A DNA stretch of 64,000 nucleotides from NCBI GenBank assembly GCA_037575805.1, contig JAZHPD010000017.1, positions 186,001-250,000 of the forward strand, written 5' to 3'. The position numbers and the translations under genes are program-made. Origin of the DNA: Lecanicillium sp. G3 (taxonomy: Eukaryota > Ascomycota > Sordariomycetes > Hypocreales > Cordycipitaceae). The notes beneath the pieces are model-generated. The model did not search any database. It was not told the DNA's origin and saw only the letters and a list, made by a program, of their open reading frames with translations. Shown piece after piece: positions 9,521-21,852 of the stretch; within the stretch, counting starts at the first letter, position 1; every line of letters starts with the position of its first letter.

Positions 9521-12500
9521 GAGTTTTGGTCAGTGTCGCCGTTTGTAGTTGGCGGGCTGTTGAAGTTGGCGTGCTCCAGCTGTTGGTGGTGTTGCCAAAG
9601 AGTTGCGCGAGGGTGGAAAAAAAGAAGGTAAAGAAACGGTTTCCTCCAAGTTCAAAAGTGAAAATAGAATTCCTTTGCTTTGATTACCCCGTGATAGATC
9701 AACCTTTGAGGCCCCCGATGGATGGCAAAAGAAGGGACGGGACACGTTCGAGACAATGTTGCAGCTTGTTTGGCGGCTGCGACTTGGTCGGCACAAATTT
9801 GCCGGCGGCGGGCAGTACAAGGCGAAAACCACCTCACAGACACGTCTGTGCTTGTCGACTTTTATAAATAAAAAAAATAAAAAATAAAAAAGAAGACGCA
9901 CGGGGCCGAGGACGGGAGAAGGCGAGAAAACGTGGTTGGATGAACAAACAAGGGACGGAACGGGAACACGGACGTGTTGCTCTCAATCCTCCAAAGGCAA
10001 CAAGGCTGATGCTTACCCAGCCGAGTCCAGCCCAGGCCAGTCCAGTCGGTGGTTTTTTTATTTTTAATGACGTGTGAGACAGAGAATGAGGCGAGTGGCT
10101 AGAGAGATGGCGTTCAATCAGGTTTCGCGGCGTAGACCACGGGGATAAGAGGCGCCAGATAAATGATAAGAATAAAGGTGATGCAAGAATCGGTGAAGCG
10201 GGTAATTTGATTTGAAATGCCGTAGTTCTTCTTTTTTTTGTTGTTCCAAGTAGGTCGAACGGGAACAATGACAAGGGTGATGGGCCAGGCGACGGGGCGC
10301 GGAACACGAATTGGCCCTGGCGAGCGTCGTATTTAATCTGTAATAAGGCGGGAGTATCGGCGTTAAATTTTTTTTTCTCTCACTTGTGCCTTGACTTGAT
10401 CAAATAAAGACGTCAATCAGGCTGACAAAAAAAAAAAGATGAATGGTCGGTCAGAGCTGTGTGCAGCAAGATAAGATGCCACGAGGTGCTGTCAAGGTAT
10501 TCGATTCGTCTCCTTTGCCTCGTTGAACGGGGTCCCCTGTTTTTTTTTTCCTTTGTGTAACCTTTAGCGATCAGGGAAACAAATGAGAAAACGGCACGAA
10601 GAAGGAGAGAAAAGTGAGAAAACGGGCGGCGCGGCTCTGCAAGGATTGTGGAAATGAGATGCAGATGCAAGCTTGTCCCGGGAGGGGGGGAGGGGTGAGG
10701 GGTGGAGGGCAAGCAAGAAGGAGCTGGTGGCAAGAAAAGAGTAAATGAGGATAGAAAAATGAAATGAGCTAGTCAGGTTCTGGTAGTTTGTAATGTACTG
10801 CCACAGACCAAACGTACGAGAAAAAGCACGGGAACACGAGTCTAGATCCTTTTACCCCCTTCAGCCAAGGCAGATGCTGCGGGAAGAGAGAGATGGAGAG
10901 AGCGAGAGAGAGAGAAAGAGACTGGAAGTGGGAAAGGAAGAAGGACAAGAACGACAACAGAACCTCGATCGCAAGGCCCGGGTCCTTGTCAGGCAGGCCG
11001 AGGAAGCTTGGAATCTTGGCGCCTCGCCCGTTGCCCTTTTGCCTTGCGGGCGCCGAAGACGCAGCGTGGCAGCCTGGACCAACCTTTGACCAAAACTTGG
11101 AAAAGGAAAATGGCAATGGTCCGGAAAAAACCTGCAATCAGTTGCCCCCAGCGTGTGTGCTGACGGGATGTTACAGAGCTGGGCCTAGAAGGAAGCTGCG
11201 GGAACAAGGCATGGGGAGGAGACTCGGGATATGGAGAATGTGGAGAGAGTAGCATCGGGACGCGGGCAGCGGGAGAAGGAAAAAGAGTGTGCAAGGGGGG
11301 CGCGATGGGGTAAAAGATGGACAAAAGTTAATTACCTGCAGTAGCTGGATGTCGGCACCTCTGTTGTTGTTGTCTATGCAGAACGAGATATCTGACTTGT
11401 GTGTGGGTGGTTCTCTGTTTCTTTGTTGTCGTTCTCTGTCACATAGACAGAAAGCGCAGTGTTGTCGAATAGTTATGGATCATTTAACTAGCCAGTCTCT
11501 CCGCGGTGAGTCATCTGGCCGTTGGCGAGACTAGTTAGTTATATTGTATGCGATTTTCTGTTCTTGTAGTTTGCTGAACGGGGCGCAATCTCTCTCGGAA
11601 AAGGGGAGCTCGGCTTCCCGGCAGTGTGTGGCCGGGTTCCAGAACCGTGGGTTTTTTTCTGTCTCGTGTTGGTCTGGAATAAAAATAACACACATCCACG
11701 CAAGCTAAATGAAGACCAGGATGATGGACAAGGGGAGGGGAGGGGGAGGGGGCTCGTAAGTAGTTAACCCCCAACACGGCAAAGAAGAAGTCGAAGCGTC
11801 TGGAAGGAAAAAGAACCCAGACGGCCCAGACGCCAAGTGAAGCAGGAAATCGGCTGGGTAATGATGTCGTCGTCGTCGTCGTCGTCGTCAGAGTTACTTG
11901 TACACCGCGGCGGAGAAGGGAAGGGGGATTCAAGGTTGACAAGAGATGTATAAGTCGAGTCAGTCGTTAGCCAGCGCAGCTGTTTTCGAAACGGTGGCCC
12001 GCCCTCGGAATGAAAGATAGTGGGAAAGATTTCTTTTCCAAAACTATGAGATATACATGTAGATGCAATAAAAAGGGTTTCTCGAAACAGTCTCTAGCGA
12101 ATGAGAATAAAAACCCCTTGTTTGGGTGGCAAAGGGCTACGGGCGGCGGCACGGGCGTCTCGTCACCTGCTCTAGGCTTGGACCAAGGACCGGGGCGGGA
12201 AGAAGGCTCGGAATGGAATCGCTCATAGGGCTCCGGTCATGGCATAATTTTTGGGTTTTTTGGGGGAGGGGGTCAAAGACGACATGGGCAGATGGGAAGC
12301 ACAGGAACGAACATGAAGAGGGCTTTGCTTGCTGCGCCTTGTACCTCTGCAGGCAAGAAACTATACGAAGGATACATTTTAACCAAAGCAAGCTAACATG
12401 ATTAATTCATCAGACATTAGTTCAGTGGCTGTGCTCCCCCAGACAAATGACAAAAGACGACCGGCGCCGCGGCTCCGCGTTCGCTTTCCCGGCATTAAAT

Positions 12501-15500
12501 AAATGGAAACCAGAAAAACACCCGTCCGGGGAGGTCCCAGCGCGGCGGGGAAGCTCATGACAAGTTTTGCTAACCAACTAGTTACAGGTAAGCAGGTATT
12601 AGTTACTGAATAGTTAACTAACAAGCAATGGCGAAACACGGTAAAATGGCAAACACGCCAGACTGGTGCAAAACAAGAGCCAGCAGTTAGTTACCTTGCA
12701 AGTTCACAAAGACTTTCCCCCTCTCGGCTGGAGAAATGCGGGCACATTGCAACACAACGTAGAAAAGCTAGCGCTACATTCCAGGCTGAGAATTCAGACG
12801 GACGGTTTTCTTTTTCTTTATTTTCTTCCTTTTAGTTGATTTTCAGGGCTGTTTTAGCTTCAAAACACTACCTACCTGCCAAGTGACGCCCCAAGCCTTT
12901 CATACATTCAGGCCGATCACGGCCGAGGCTGGCGAGCGGGCGGCCTCGGTGGCTTGTCATGTCATCTGTCATGTACCCATCTTTTTGCAGCTTTTATCTG
13001 ATGGCTTGAGAGGATTGCGGTTACGATTGCCCTCGTAAAATGTCGGACGTTTACCGATGGCTACAAAACCCCCAGTATCCGCGATGGTAATAACTAAAGC
13101 AAAGCACCGCCTCGAAAAGGCCATGCATACAAGGCAGACAAAGACAGCAACGCACAGCGTAACGCCGCCGGATTGGCACTAACTAGTTTTCGGTTGGCCG
13201 CAGCGGGCGATGGCCTTCTAGTTATAACTTGGGGACTTGGGAACTTTGACGTCGGGGTAGTATTCGGGGGTCCAAGGTCGAAATATGGTTCGATGCGACG
13301 GACCCCTCTGATACCCAAGACTGCGGGGGACAATGGAGGGAAACCTTCCCAAACTTGCCACACACTTAGTTACACCGTCAATGTAAATCCCACCGCCAAA
13401 ATAACCCGTCACAAGCCCGTCACCATGATGATGTTGACCAAGAATGATTACACTGCAGCAGCGGCCTTTATTTTTATTTTTAATTTTTTCCAAATAGCCG
13501 ACAGCTAACTACTCTCCCTGTGGCGTCCGCAGCCCCATATCATTCGCATCTCAGCCCTCCTCCCTCTCCTCTCCAAACTCAGCAGCGTAGCCGATCCCCT
13601 CTTCCCAGCCCGCTTGGCAATCGAAGGTGACGCAGGCTCAAACGGGGTCATGCGTTTTTTTGCTCTCCATTTTCTGTAGACCTTGCCCTGCTGGAGGCTG
13701 AAAGGGCACGACCAGTTTGCATGACGGACCTAACTAGTTAGCCATCCTTGGCAAGATAGGGTGAGCGAGACAAAAGACAATGAATGGCCAAGCCAACTAA
13801 AAAAGGGCTGCATATCACGGTTTACTTGAGCTCCTGGTATAGGATATAGTTACAAGGCTCGGGTGACAAAAAGGGCTACAACGTGGCTTGTCCCTGAAAT
13901 CCGGGAGCAGCAATGACCCAAATACGGCTGCATGTTTCGAAATCCTTCTGTTATCCGGAGTATATGTATCGTCTTAGTTGTTTTATTACTGTTTTATTTG
14001 CAGCGATTTTATTTTTTACATCTCCTTGATGCAAACCCGGCCCGGGCCCCAAAGCACCTGCAGCCCCTGTGTCGTCCAAAGAAAAGCAAGAATCTAACCA
14101 TGAGGATAACCTTGTTTCCCCCCTCAAGCCCACCACACCAAAACTAGCACCGCTAACTAGTTTAAATCAAATAAGAAAGAAGTGAAATACAGCAAGTCAC
14201 GCAAAAGGCACATCAGTGGCGCTTCTCCCAGGCTAGCAAGCCTCCCACCCACCCCCCGGTCACCGCTATTACAGCCGGCCGCTGCAGCCGCTCTTTGCTG
14301 CTGTTCCTGCTGCTGCTGCTGCTGTTGCCACACGTCACAGCGAAGCAGTCTGGGAGTTCGTCCTGACTCAACCACTCTGCGGGGAAAACATGAATGATTC
14401 CAATTCTCCCCAGGTTACGTGCCCCGTGACACGCGGGCTGTGTGGTTCTGGGAAGATGGTTGTGTTGTCGCCGTTGTCATGTATAACAGCAAAAGGCGCT
14501 TTTTTTTCGTTCCCCAAAGACCCGGCTGTTGATTACAGATAACCTGCGCATCTTTATTGATTTGCTGATTGCCACTCGGCATCGCCGTAGATACGGGACT
14601 GTTGTTTAATATAAAATGCCATTTCCAAACCTGGCGACCTGCATATAGAGTGTGTGTGGCTGACGGCACACAACTATGGAGACGACAGGCCGGTTGGGCC
14701 AGCCCTTGAACAGCTCAGCAGCCACCGTTTAGAAATGCAGACATCTGTCATCTGTATCTTGCCGAAAGATAACCCCAGCCTAAAGACAAAACTACAACGC
14801 AAGACGTTCCGCGCCCACCGCCAGCCCAGCCCAGCCCGTCAGCGTCCGCCCACCGCCAAGCCCAAGCAGCTTGCCAGCTTGGCCCTCTCAGACAACATGG
14901 CGGGCATCCCCCATCCCTGCCTCTCCGGCCTCCACGCACCCATCCATCCGTCGGAGCGTCCTGTCTTGTCTTCACAATGTAGTTACCCTTGTAAGCAGCT
15001 GATTGTCTAGTTAATTCAACATATTTGGGGGCCGTTTCTCAATCCCTCTCACTTCCCGCTGTCGCATCTCGCTTCTTCTATCCGAGACTGCGCTCTGCAT
15101 ACCCACGTGGCGGTGACTCTGATGCTCACGGCGCAAATGACAAAATGTCGCCGGTTCTCCTCTCCCCCCGTATTAGACTCTGTGCATTCTCCCCCACACA
15201 TTCGCTCTCCCCTTTCACAATGGATTCATCCTTCGCCTTGGGCCCTGCGCTGCGCCTCATCAGAGCATGTCACATCTGCGTCTCATCCCCGACGGTGGGG
15301 GGTGGGAATGGCACAGACTCCGCGCCTCCCTCCCTCGCGCTCTTGGCAAGCCCAGATACCGTTCGGCTACACGAGACCTGACTACCAAGGGCAAGTCATC
15401 GAAGCGACGGCCCATAGAAAGGGGTATATGATCGCCATTTTTCACATCGGCTACCTCGGCCAAGCCCTGATAATATGTCGGGTACACCCCTCGTGACAGA

Positions 15501-15979
15501 TGTACGGAACTGGTTTGACGGCGACATGTCATCTTACACTACGCGTCATCGCACTTCTGACGAAACATTCTTAATTTTAACCTTTTTTTATAGCTACTTT
15601 AAATGCCCAATTGTAGCAAGGTACGTACGTAATCATCATGTCGGCAGGGAGAATGCCCAACACTTCCCGTCATCTCTGCCACCATCTACTCCAGCCGCGT
15701 TCTTCCCACGGCTTCCATCACCTCGCTCCCTGCCTCGCAATATGTAAAAGAAAGAAAAAAGGGCCTCAACTCCGTGACGCCATTGCCATGCAGCCCCAGT
15801 CGACTTTTCTCTTGACCCTCACTTTTACCAAATAGCACTGTGATGTGCTCTATGCTTTCAGCGAATTGCCTTTTCTTTATCCCATGAATCCGAGGGTGTC
15901 TTGACTGTCTGCAGACATATTTCTTTTTGTGGTTCACACCGTCCTTCGTCTTTTAATGCCCACGCTCCCACCAAATGAA
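9521..15979. other. 6.5 kb gene-free region upstream of USP
   Basis: No frame on either strand resembles a protein, and no tRNA or rRNA was recognised. The region has polypurine/polypyrimidine stretches (10868-10930), triplet repeats (GTC, 11866-11889; CTG, about 14298-14325), A- and T-runs, and several TAACTAGTTA-type palindromes. It lies upstream of the stress-protein gene and downstream of eIF3L. It could be a large regulatory region, a long spliced 5' leader or non-coding transcripts. Confidence 0.6.
13731..13740. repeat. TAACTAGTTA perfect palindrome
   Basis: One perfect copy of a 10-bp palindrome. Related forms recur in spacers through the window, for example at 12576, 13179, 14154, 43801 and 44261. 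It may be a protein-binding site or a compositional quirk. Confidence 0.5.
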
Positions 15980-17464
15980 TTAGTTGTAGGTGCGCGACAG
16001 GTTGCGGAGGTACCAGTCGACGAGCTTGCGGCCGACCTTGGCCTCGGAAATGTGAATCAGGTCGCCCTGGAGAGCGTAGTCGAGGTCGCTGACGTTGACC
16101 AGGTCGCCTTCCAGCAGGCCCTGGTCCTGCCAGCGCAGCTGCTTGGTGCGCTGCTTGGTCACCATCAGCCACGAGCGGAGCTCCTCGGGCTTGACCTCGA
16201 GGAAGCCAGCCAGCTTGTTCAGGTCCATGGTCGTGTACAGGCGGAGGTACGACTTGATGGTCGGGCTCCACATGTTGGTCTTGACCTCGTCCATGAAGAC
16301 CGCCAGGTGGTGCTCCACGGGGTCCAGGTTGGCCTCGGGGTTCTCAAAGTCGGGGACGACGGGGGAGATGAACTTGGGGCAGGCCGTGCGGAACAGCTCC
16401 TCGAAGATGGGCAGCGACTCGGGGCCGCCGCGCTGCAGCTTCAGCAGCTGGTCGCCGTACTTCTCGCGGAGGGCGCTGTGGATGGTGTCGTCCAGGCGGG
16501 TGGGCTGGAAGGCGACGCAGATGGCGATGAGGGCGTACATCTGCTCGTTCTTCTTGGTGATGGAGTCGTACTGCGCGTTCTTCTGGAAGTTCTTGGTCCT
16601 CGACACGTAGACCAGGATGTGGCTGAACATGCGGATGGCATCGGCGTAGCGGTGCATCATCATGTACGAGAAACCCACGTAGTAGTAGGTGGTGAAGTGG
16701 GCGGCCATGACGCGCGCAAACATGGCCTTCTTGTTGAGCTCAATGTCGTCGAGCGTCTTGAGGGCCAGGCCAAAGTCGCCCATCAGGCAGTGCACGCGGA
16801 GGAGACCGATGATGGAGAAGTAGCCGAGCATGCGGTACAGGTTCTTGGAGCCGTACTCGCCGGCGACGGCCATGGGGTCCTCGTTGCGCTTCATGGCGGC
16901 GAGCTGCTCCGTAATCTGAGAACGCTGGATCAGCGAGTACAGGACGTTGAGGACACTGTAGCAGCCCCAGGTGTTGGGGTTCTCCTTGAGAATCTGGAGC
17001 TCCTCATCGTTGTTGGCCTGGCGGGCAAGGCGCAGTCTGTAAGAGGAGAAGGAGTTGAACTGGTAGATGAACTCGTCAATGACGTCCCAAGCCCAGTAGT
17101 ACTAAAAATTATGTCAGCCGACTTGCCCTTTTTGCTCTTTTTAATGAATTTTTAGACTATTACGAACCGAGGGGGGCTCGAGATCGACCGGGCCGTCCGA
17201 GTTGAGAATGTAGTGGAACAAGCTGCAGTACGAGTCGTAGCTCTGGAACTTGACCTCGAGGGGCGCGGAAAAGTCGAGCGGCTGGGCAGCCTGGACGAGA
17301 CGGGCCTGGATGTCGTCGGTCTGGGGGATGCTGTTGGTCTGGCTGAGCTCCTCGCCGTCCTCATACTGGACCTGCTCGCGGTAGTCGTTGACGAGGGCCT
17401 CCTCCTCGACGTCGCTGTCGACATCAATCGCGCGGGGGGGCGCGCCGTTCTGGTACGTGGCCAT
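15980..17464 (-). CDS. eif3l: Translation initiation factor eIF3 subunit L
   Basis: Spliced model: exon 1 17464-17168, intron 17167-17102 (GTTCGT...TTAG, branch GGCTGAC), exon 2 17101-15980; 472 residues, the usual length for fungal eIF3l. Splicing joins LEPPS to YYWAWDVIDEFIYQFNSFSS, a conserved family stretch. The body is helical, with a PCI-type module in the C-terminal third ending in WYLRNLSRTYN. eIF3l is a non-core subunit of the eIF3 complex that loads the 40S subunit onto mRNA in the cytoplasm. The N-terminus is acidic (DSDVEEEALVND). The gene lies head to head with EFL1. Confidence 0.93.
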
Positions 17465-18156
17465 GCTGGGCGGTTTTATTGTGTGGTGCAGATTCTGGCG
17501 GGACGCTTCGTCGTCGTCGTCGTCGTCGGTTGTCGTCTGCGGTCGGGAGGGCGAGGCCGTAACTTTGGCTGGGGATGAGGGGCACGCACCGAAATTTTGC
17601 GCTGCTTGAGAGGGGCCGCGATGTTCTGCCGCGAAATTTCGTGACTGGTTAGGGCTTGTGGTGCGGATATTCGGTTAGCCCCCATAGGCGCCCTGCATAG
17701 CTGCATATCTGATGCACATATCGAGAGACATGGCGGTGGGGCGTCCTTGACGTTGAAGCGGGGCGTCTCGCCAGCGAGCTGCCGCGGGAGCTGGGAATAG
17801 CTGTGTCCAGCTGGGCCGCGTTTTTTTAATTCTGCAGGATTTTTATTATTCATTCTGACGAATTCTGCTAGTGAGCGCTGCAAGAGCCAGCAGGCTTAAA
17901 ATTTACCCTCCTATTCGTGGTGGGCGGGATTTGACTCTCTGGTGGGGAAGACAGGCTGCAAAGAGTCATAGTCGATGACAAACTCAAGGATAGAGGATCC
18001 TGCAGCTAGCTTTGCTATAGTCAACTACAGCTTCATTCTTGACGGCTGGCTTATATCATAAAGCTTGGATTCCGATCAGACAGTTCTCATCATTCATTTG
18101 CATTCGCATTTTTTATTTAGCGTTACATACTTGATACGTTCGGCTCAGGCTTCATC
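17465..18156. promoter_or_regulatory. Shared divergent promoter, eIF3L / EFL1
   Basis: 692 bp between the start codons of two genes of the translation apparatus. A GTC run lies in the eIF3L leader (about 17507-17528). No TATA box is obvious on either side, as is common for housekeeping genes. Confidence 0.5.
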
Positions 18157-21100
18157 ATGCCTGTTGTCACGCCAGAAAAGCTTGCTGGCCTGCAAAGGCA
18201 ATCACAAGATATTCGCAATGTAAGTTGCTTTCTTCTTGGATATACCGCTTAGCCAAGTTAACATGATCAGATTTGCATTTTAGCACATGTTGATCATGGC
18301 AAAACTTCACTCACAGACGCCTTGCTGGCGACAAACGGCATTATCTCGCCAAAGCTTGCCGGCAAAATTAGGTATCTGGACTCAAGACCTGACGAGCAGT
18401 CTCGAGGCATCACTATGGAATCCTCGGCAATTTCACTTTATTTCTCCATGCTACGGAGATCGGCGCCTGACGCCGCTCCCGAGCCCAAGGAATATCTCAT
18501 CAACCTCATTGACTCTCCCGGTCACATCGACTTTAGCAGTGAAGTCTCCACGGCCTCTCGACTATGTGACGGTGCCGTCATTCTCGTCGACGCCGTAGAA
18601 GGTGTCTGCAGTCAAACAGTCACTGTCCTGCGCCAGGCGTGGATGGAAAAGATTAAGCCGCTGCTGGTCATCAACAAGATGGACCGACTTATTACCGAGC
18701 TCAAGATGACCCCCAATGAGGCCTTTATCCACCTGAGCAAGCTCCTCGAACAGGTCAACGCCGTTCTCGGCAGCTTTTTCCAAGGTGAGCGCATGGAAGA
18801 GGATCTCAACTGGAGAGAAAAAATGGAGGAGCGCGCAAATGCCGCTGCAGAGGCCAAGGCTTCAACAACCGACGACAATACGGACTCCGTCGACTTTGAA
18901 TTCGAGGAAAAGGACGACGAAGACATTTACTTTGCACCGGAAAAGAACAATGTCATTTTTAGCACAGCCATCGATGGGTGGGCTTTTACGTGTCGTCAGT
19001 TTGCCAGTCTCTACGAGAAGAAGCTGGGCATCAAGCGCGGTATTCTGGAAAAGGTACTCTGGGGTAGCTTCTATCTGGATCCCAAGACCAAAAAGGTACT
19101 CGGCCCCAAGCATCTGAAGGGAAGAAATCTCAAGCCCATGTTCGTACAACTGGTACTCGAGCCTGTATGGACAGTATACCAGGCCACTACCGGCGGCGAC
19201 AATGGCAAAGGTGATCCGGCACTACTGGAAAAGGTTACCAAGTCTCTCAACCTCACCATCCCGCCTCACGTTCTCCGAGCCCGTGACCCTAGGCTACTCT
19301 TGACCACAGTCTTTGCCTCTTGGCTACCTCTGTCTACGGCCCTTCTAGTTTCCGTCATCGAATCCCTTCCCTCACCGCCGGCAGCTCAGAAGGAGCGTAT
19401 CCCGGGTGTATTGGATAGCTCGCCCGGCGCTGCCAGCATCGACCCCAAGATCCGCGACGCCATGACGACCTTTAAGCACGACAAATCCGACCCCGTCGTG
19501 GCATATGTCAGCAAGATGGTGTCGGTTCCCGAGAGCGAGCTGCCAGAAAACAAGCGCAAGACTGGCCAGATGACTGGCGAAGAGGCGAGAGATCTTGCGC
19601 GCAAGAAGCGAGCGGAGGCTGCCCGCGCACAGGCCGCACTTGAAGAAAACGGAAATGGTGTCGACTCTATGACGCAGGCGCTTAGTGACGTGAACTTGGA
19701 CGACTACACCCCCGATGCGGAAGAGAAGGAGATTGACCCAGAACACTTGATCGGTTTCGCGCGAATCTACTCTGGCACAGTCTCCGTTGGTGACAAGCTA
19801 TATGTAATCCCACCCAAGTGGTCACCGGCTGAGCCCGACGCAGACCCCAAGCCTCAAGAAATCGAGGTCAAGGCTCTGTACATGCTCATGGGTAGAAGTC
19901 TGGAGGCGCTTACCAGCGTTCCTGCTGGTGTCGTCTTTGGTATCGCCGGTCTGGAGGGCAAGATCCTCAAGTCGGGCACGCTGTGCAGCCGGCTGGATGG
20001 TGCCGTGAACCTGGCGGGTGTCAGCATGGTCGGCCAGCCCATAGTGCGTGTCGCTCTGGAGCCTGTCAACCCGGCTGATCTCGACAAAATGATTGAAGGG
20101 CTTCGTCTACTAGTGCAGAGTGACCCCTGTGCCGAGTACGAACAGTTTGCGAGCGGAGAGCATGTTCTCCTCACTGCTGGTGAATTACACCTCGAGCGCT
20201 GCTTGACAGATCTCAAGGAGCGTTTTGCTCGCTGCGATATCCAAGCCGGCGCGCCCATTGTGCCGTACCGCGAGACAATCGTCCGAGCTGAGGAGATGAG
20301 ACCTCCTGTCAACAAGGATCTCGGCCGCGGTGTCGTCGTCACTGATACAAGCTCCAAGCAAGTCACGCTATCTATCTCTGTTCGCCCTCTTCCTGAGAAC
20401 GTCACCGATTTCCTGAACAAGAACGCCGCCTCAATCAAGAAGGTGTACAATGAAAGATGGCAGCTCACCACTGAGGATGCGGAGGACGCCGAAGCTGTCG
20501 ACATCGATCCGACTGTCGCGTCTACAACTACAATGTCGGCAGAGGAACTCAAGAAGCAGCTACAGAAAGAGCTGGACACTGGCAAGGGTCGCGACGTCTG
20601 GAAGAATGTGACCGACCGAGTATCTGGCTTTGGCCCGCGACGTACGGGCCCTAACCTGTTGATCGATGCGACCAAGGATAGCGTCCTTCCCCGCGTATTC
20701 GCTGCCGCCGACTCAAAAGACCTTCCTCCCGCTGTTGGCGAAGCTCTTCACCCCAGCCACCTCGCGGACAAGATCACCTACGCATACCAGCTGTTCCTCG
20801 CCCAGGGTCCCCTCTGCAGCGAGCCGATCCAGGGCGTGGCCGTCTTCGTGGAGGAGGTGGCGCTCAACCTAGCCGAGGACGACACATCGGCGCGCGACAA
20901 GCTCGGTCGCCTGACGGGCGAGGTCATCAAGGCGTTCCAGTCGGCGGTGCGCGCCGGCTTCCTCGACTGGTCGCCGCGCCTCATGCTCGCCATGTACAGC
21001 GTGGAGATCCAGGCGTCGACCGAGGTGCTGGGCCGCGTGTACGACGTGCTCACGCGGCGTCGCGGTCGCGTCGTGGCCGAGACGATGAAAGAGGGTACGC

Positions 21101-21402
21101 CCTTCTTCACGATCCAGGCGTTGCTGCCCGTCGCGGAGAGTTTCGGGTTCGCGGACGAGATGCGCAAGCGCACGTCGGGCGCGGCGCAGCCGCAACTCAT
21201 CTTTGCCGGGTTCGAAATCTTGGACGAGGATCCCTTTTGGGTGCCGTTCACCGAGGACGACCTGGAGGACCTGGGCGAGCTGGCGGACAAGGAGAACGTG
21301 GCGAAGCGGTACATGGACGCTGTGCGCAGGAAGAAGGGCCTGCTGGTGGAGGGGCGCAACGTGGCGACGGATGCAGAGAAGCAAAAGACGCTGAAGAGGT
21401 AG
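18157..21402 (+). CDS. EFL1: Elongation factor-like GTPase EFL1 (Ria1)
   Basis: Spliced model: exon 1 18157-18219 (21 residues), intron 18220-18270 (GTAAGT...TCAG, 51 nt), exon 2 18271-21402; 1064 residues. The short first exon is needed: splicing gives ICILAHVDHGKTSLTDALLA, the G1 loop (A26-S34). Next come RGITMES (G2), DSPGHIDFSSE (G3) and NKMDR (G4). An acidic/basic insert at about residues 170-210 and a charged insert in domain II distinguish it from eEF2. EFL1 works with Sdo1/SBDS to evict eIF6 (Tif6) from the pre-60S subunit in the cytoplasm. The C-terminus resembles eEF2 domains IV and V (RRGRVVAETMKEGTPFFTIQALLPVAESFGFADEMR). The eEF2 diphthamide tip is not evident, as expected. Confidence 0.94.
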
Positions 21403-21740
21403 ATGATTTGCACATAGATGAGAATTTACATAGATTTTTGTACAGCATAGAGGCGGCGGTAATGCGAGCGCCGTGTTTTGTGATACGCTGCGGTCGTGGT
21501 GTAGCATGTGCTTGATTCGCCGGGACGTAATCTTGACTTCATGCTGTGTAACGCAGTTTCAGTGCCAGAACCGCACGTCCAAAGAAGTTTTGCCAGTTGG
21601 CAACACACGCGCAGGGAAAAGGCGCTTAATCTATTTTACCAACCACATCAGCAACTGTGGTGACACCAGCCACGCCTGATGGACTGTGAGGCGCTGATTG
21701 AGTGTCGGCCGGGCTGACGGTTCGTTCTTTCCGTGCGATG

Positions 21741-21748
21741 TATATAAG
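21741..21748 (+). promoter_or_regulatory. TATA box
   Basis: TATATAAG, 112 bp before the start codon of the next gene at 21853, followed by a CT-rich leader (21751-21800), the usual layout of a strong fungal core promoter. Confidence 0.55.
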
Positions 21749-21852
21749 CGTCAAAGTCTTTTGTCTTGAGCAACTTTTCTTTTTCTTCAGAGTTTTCTTT
21801 CAACTTCAAAAATCGAAATTTCCTACAGATATCACAGCACTTTTTACCGAAG

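Noticed and set aside
15929..17155. 408-codon plus-strand frame opposite eIF3L
   Set aside because: Val/Gly/Leu/Asp-rich antisense shadow; eIF3L on the minus strand is unambiguous.
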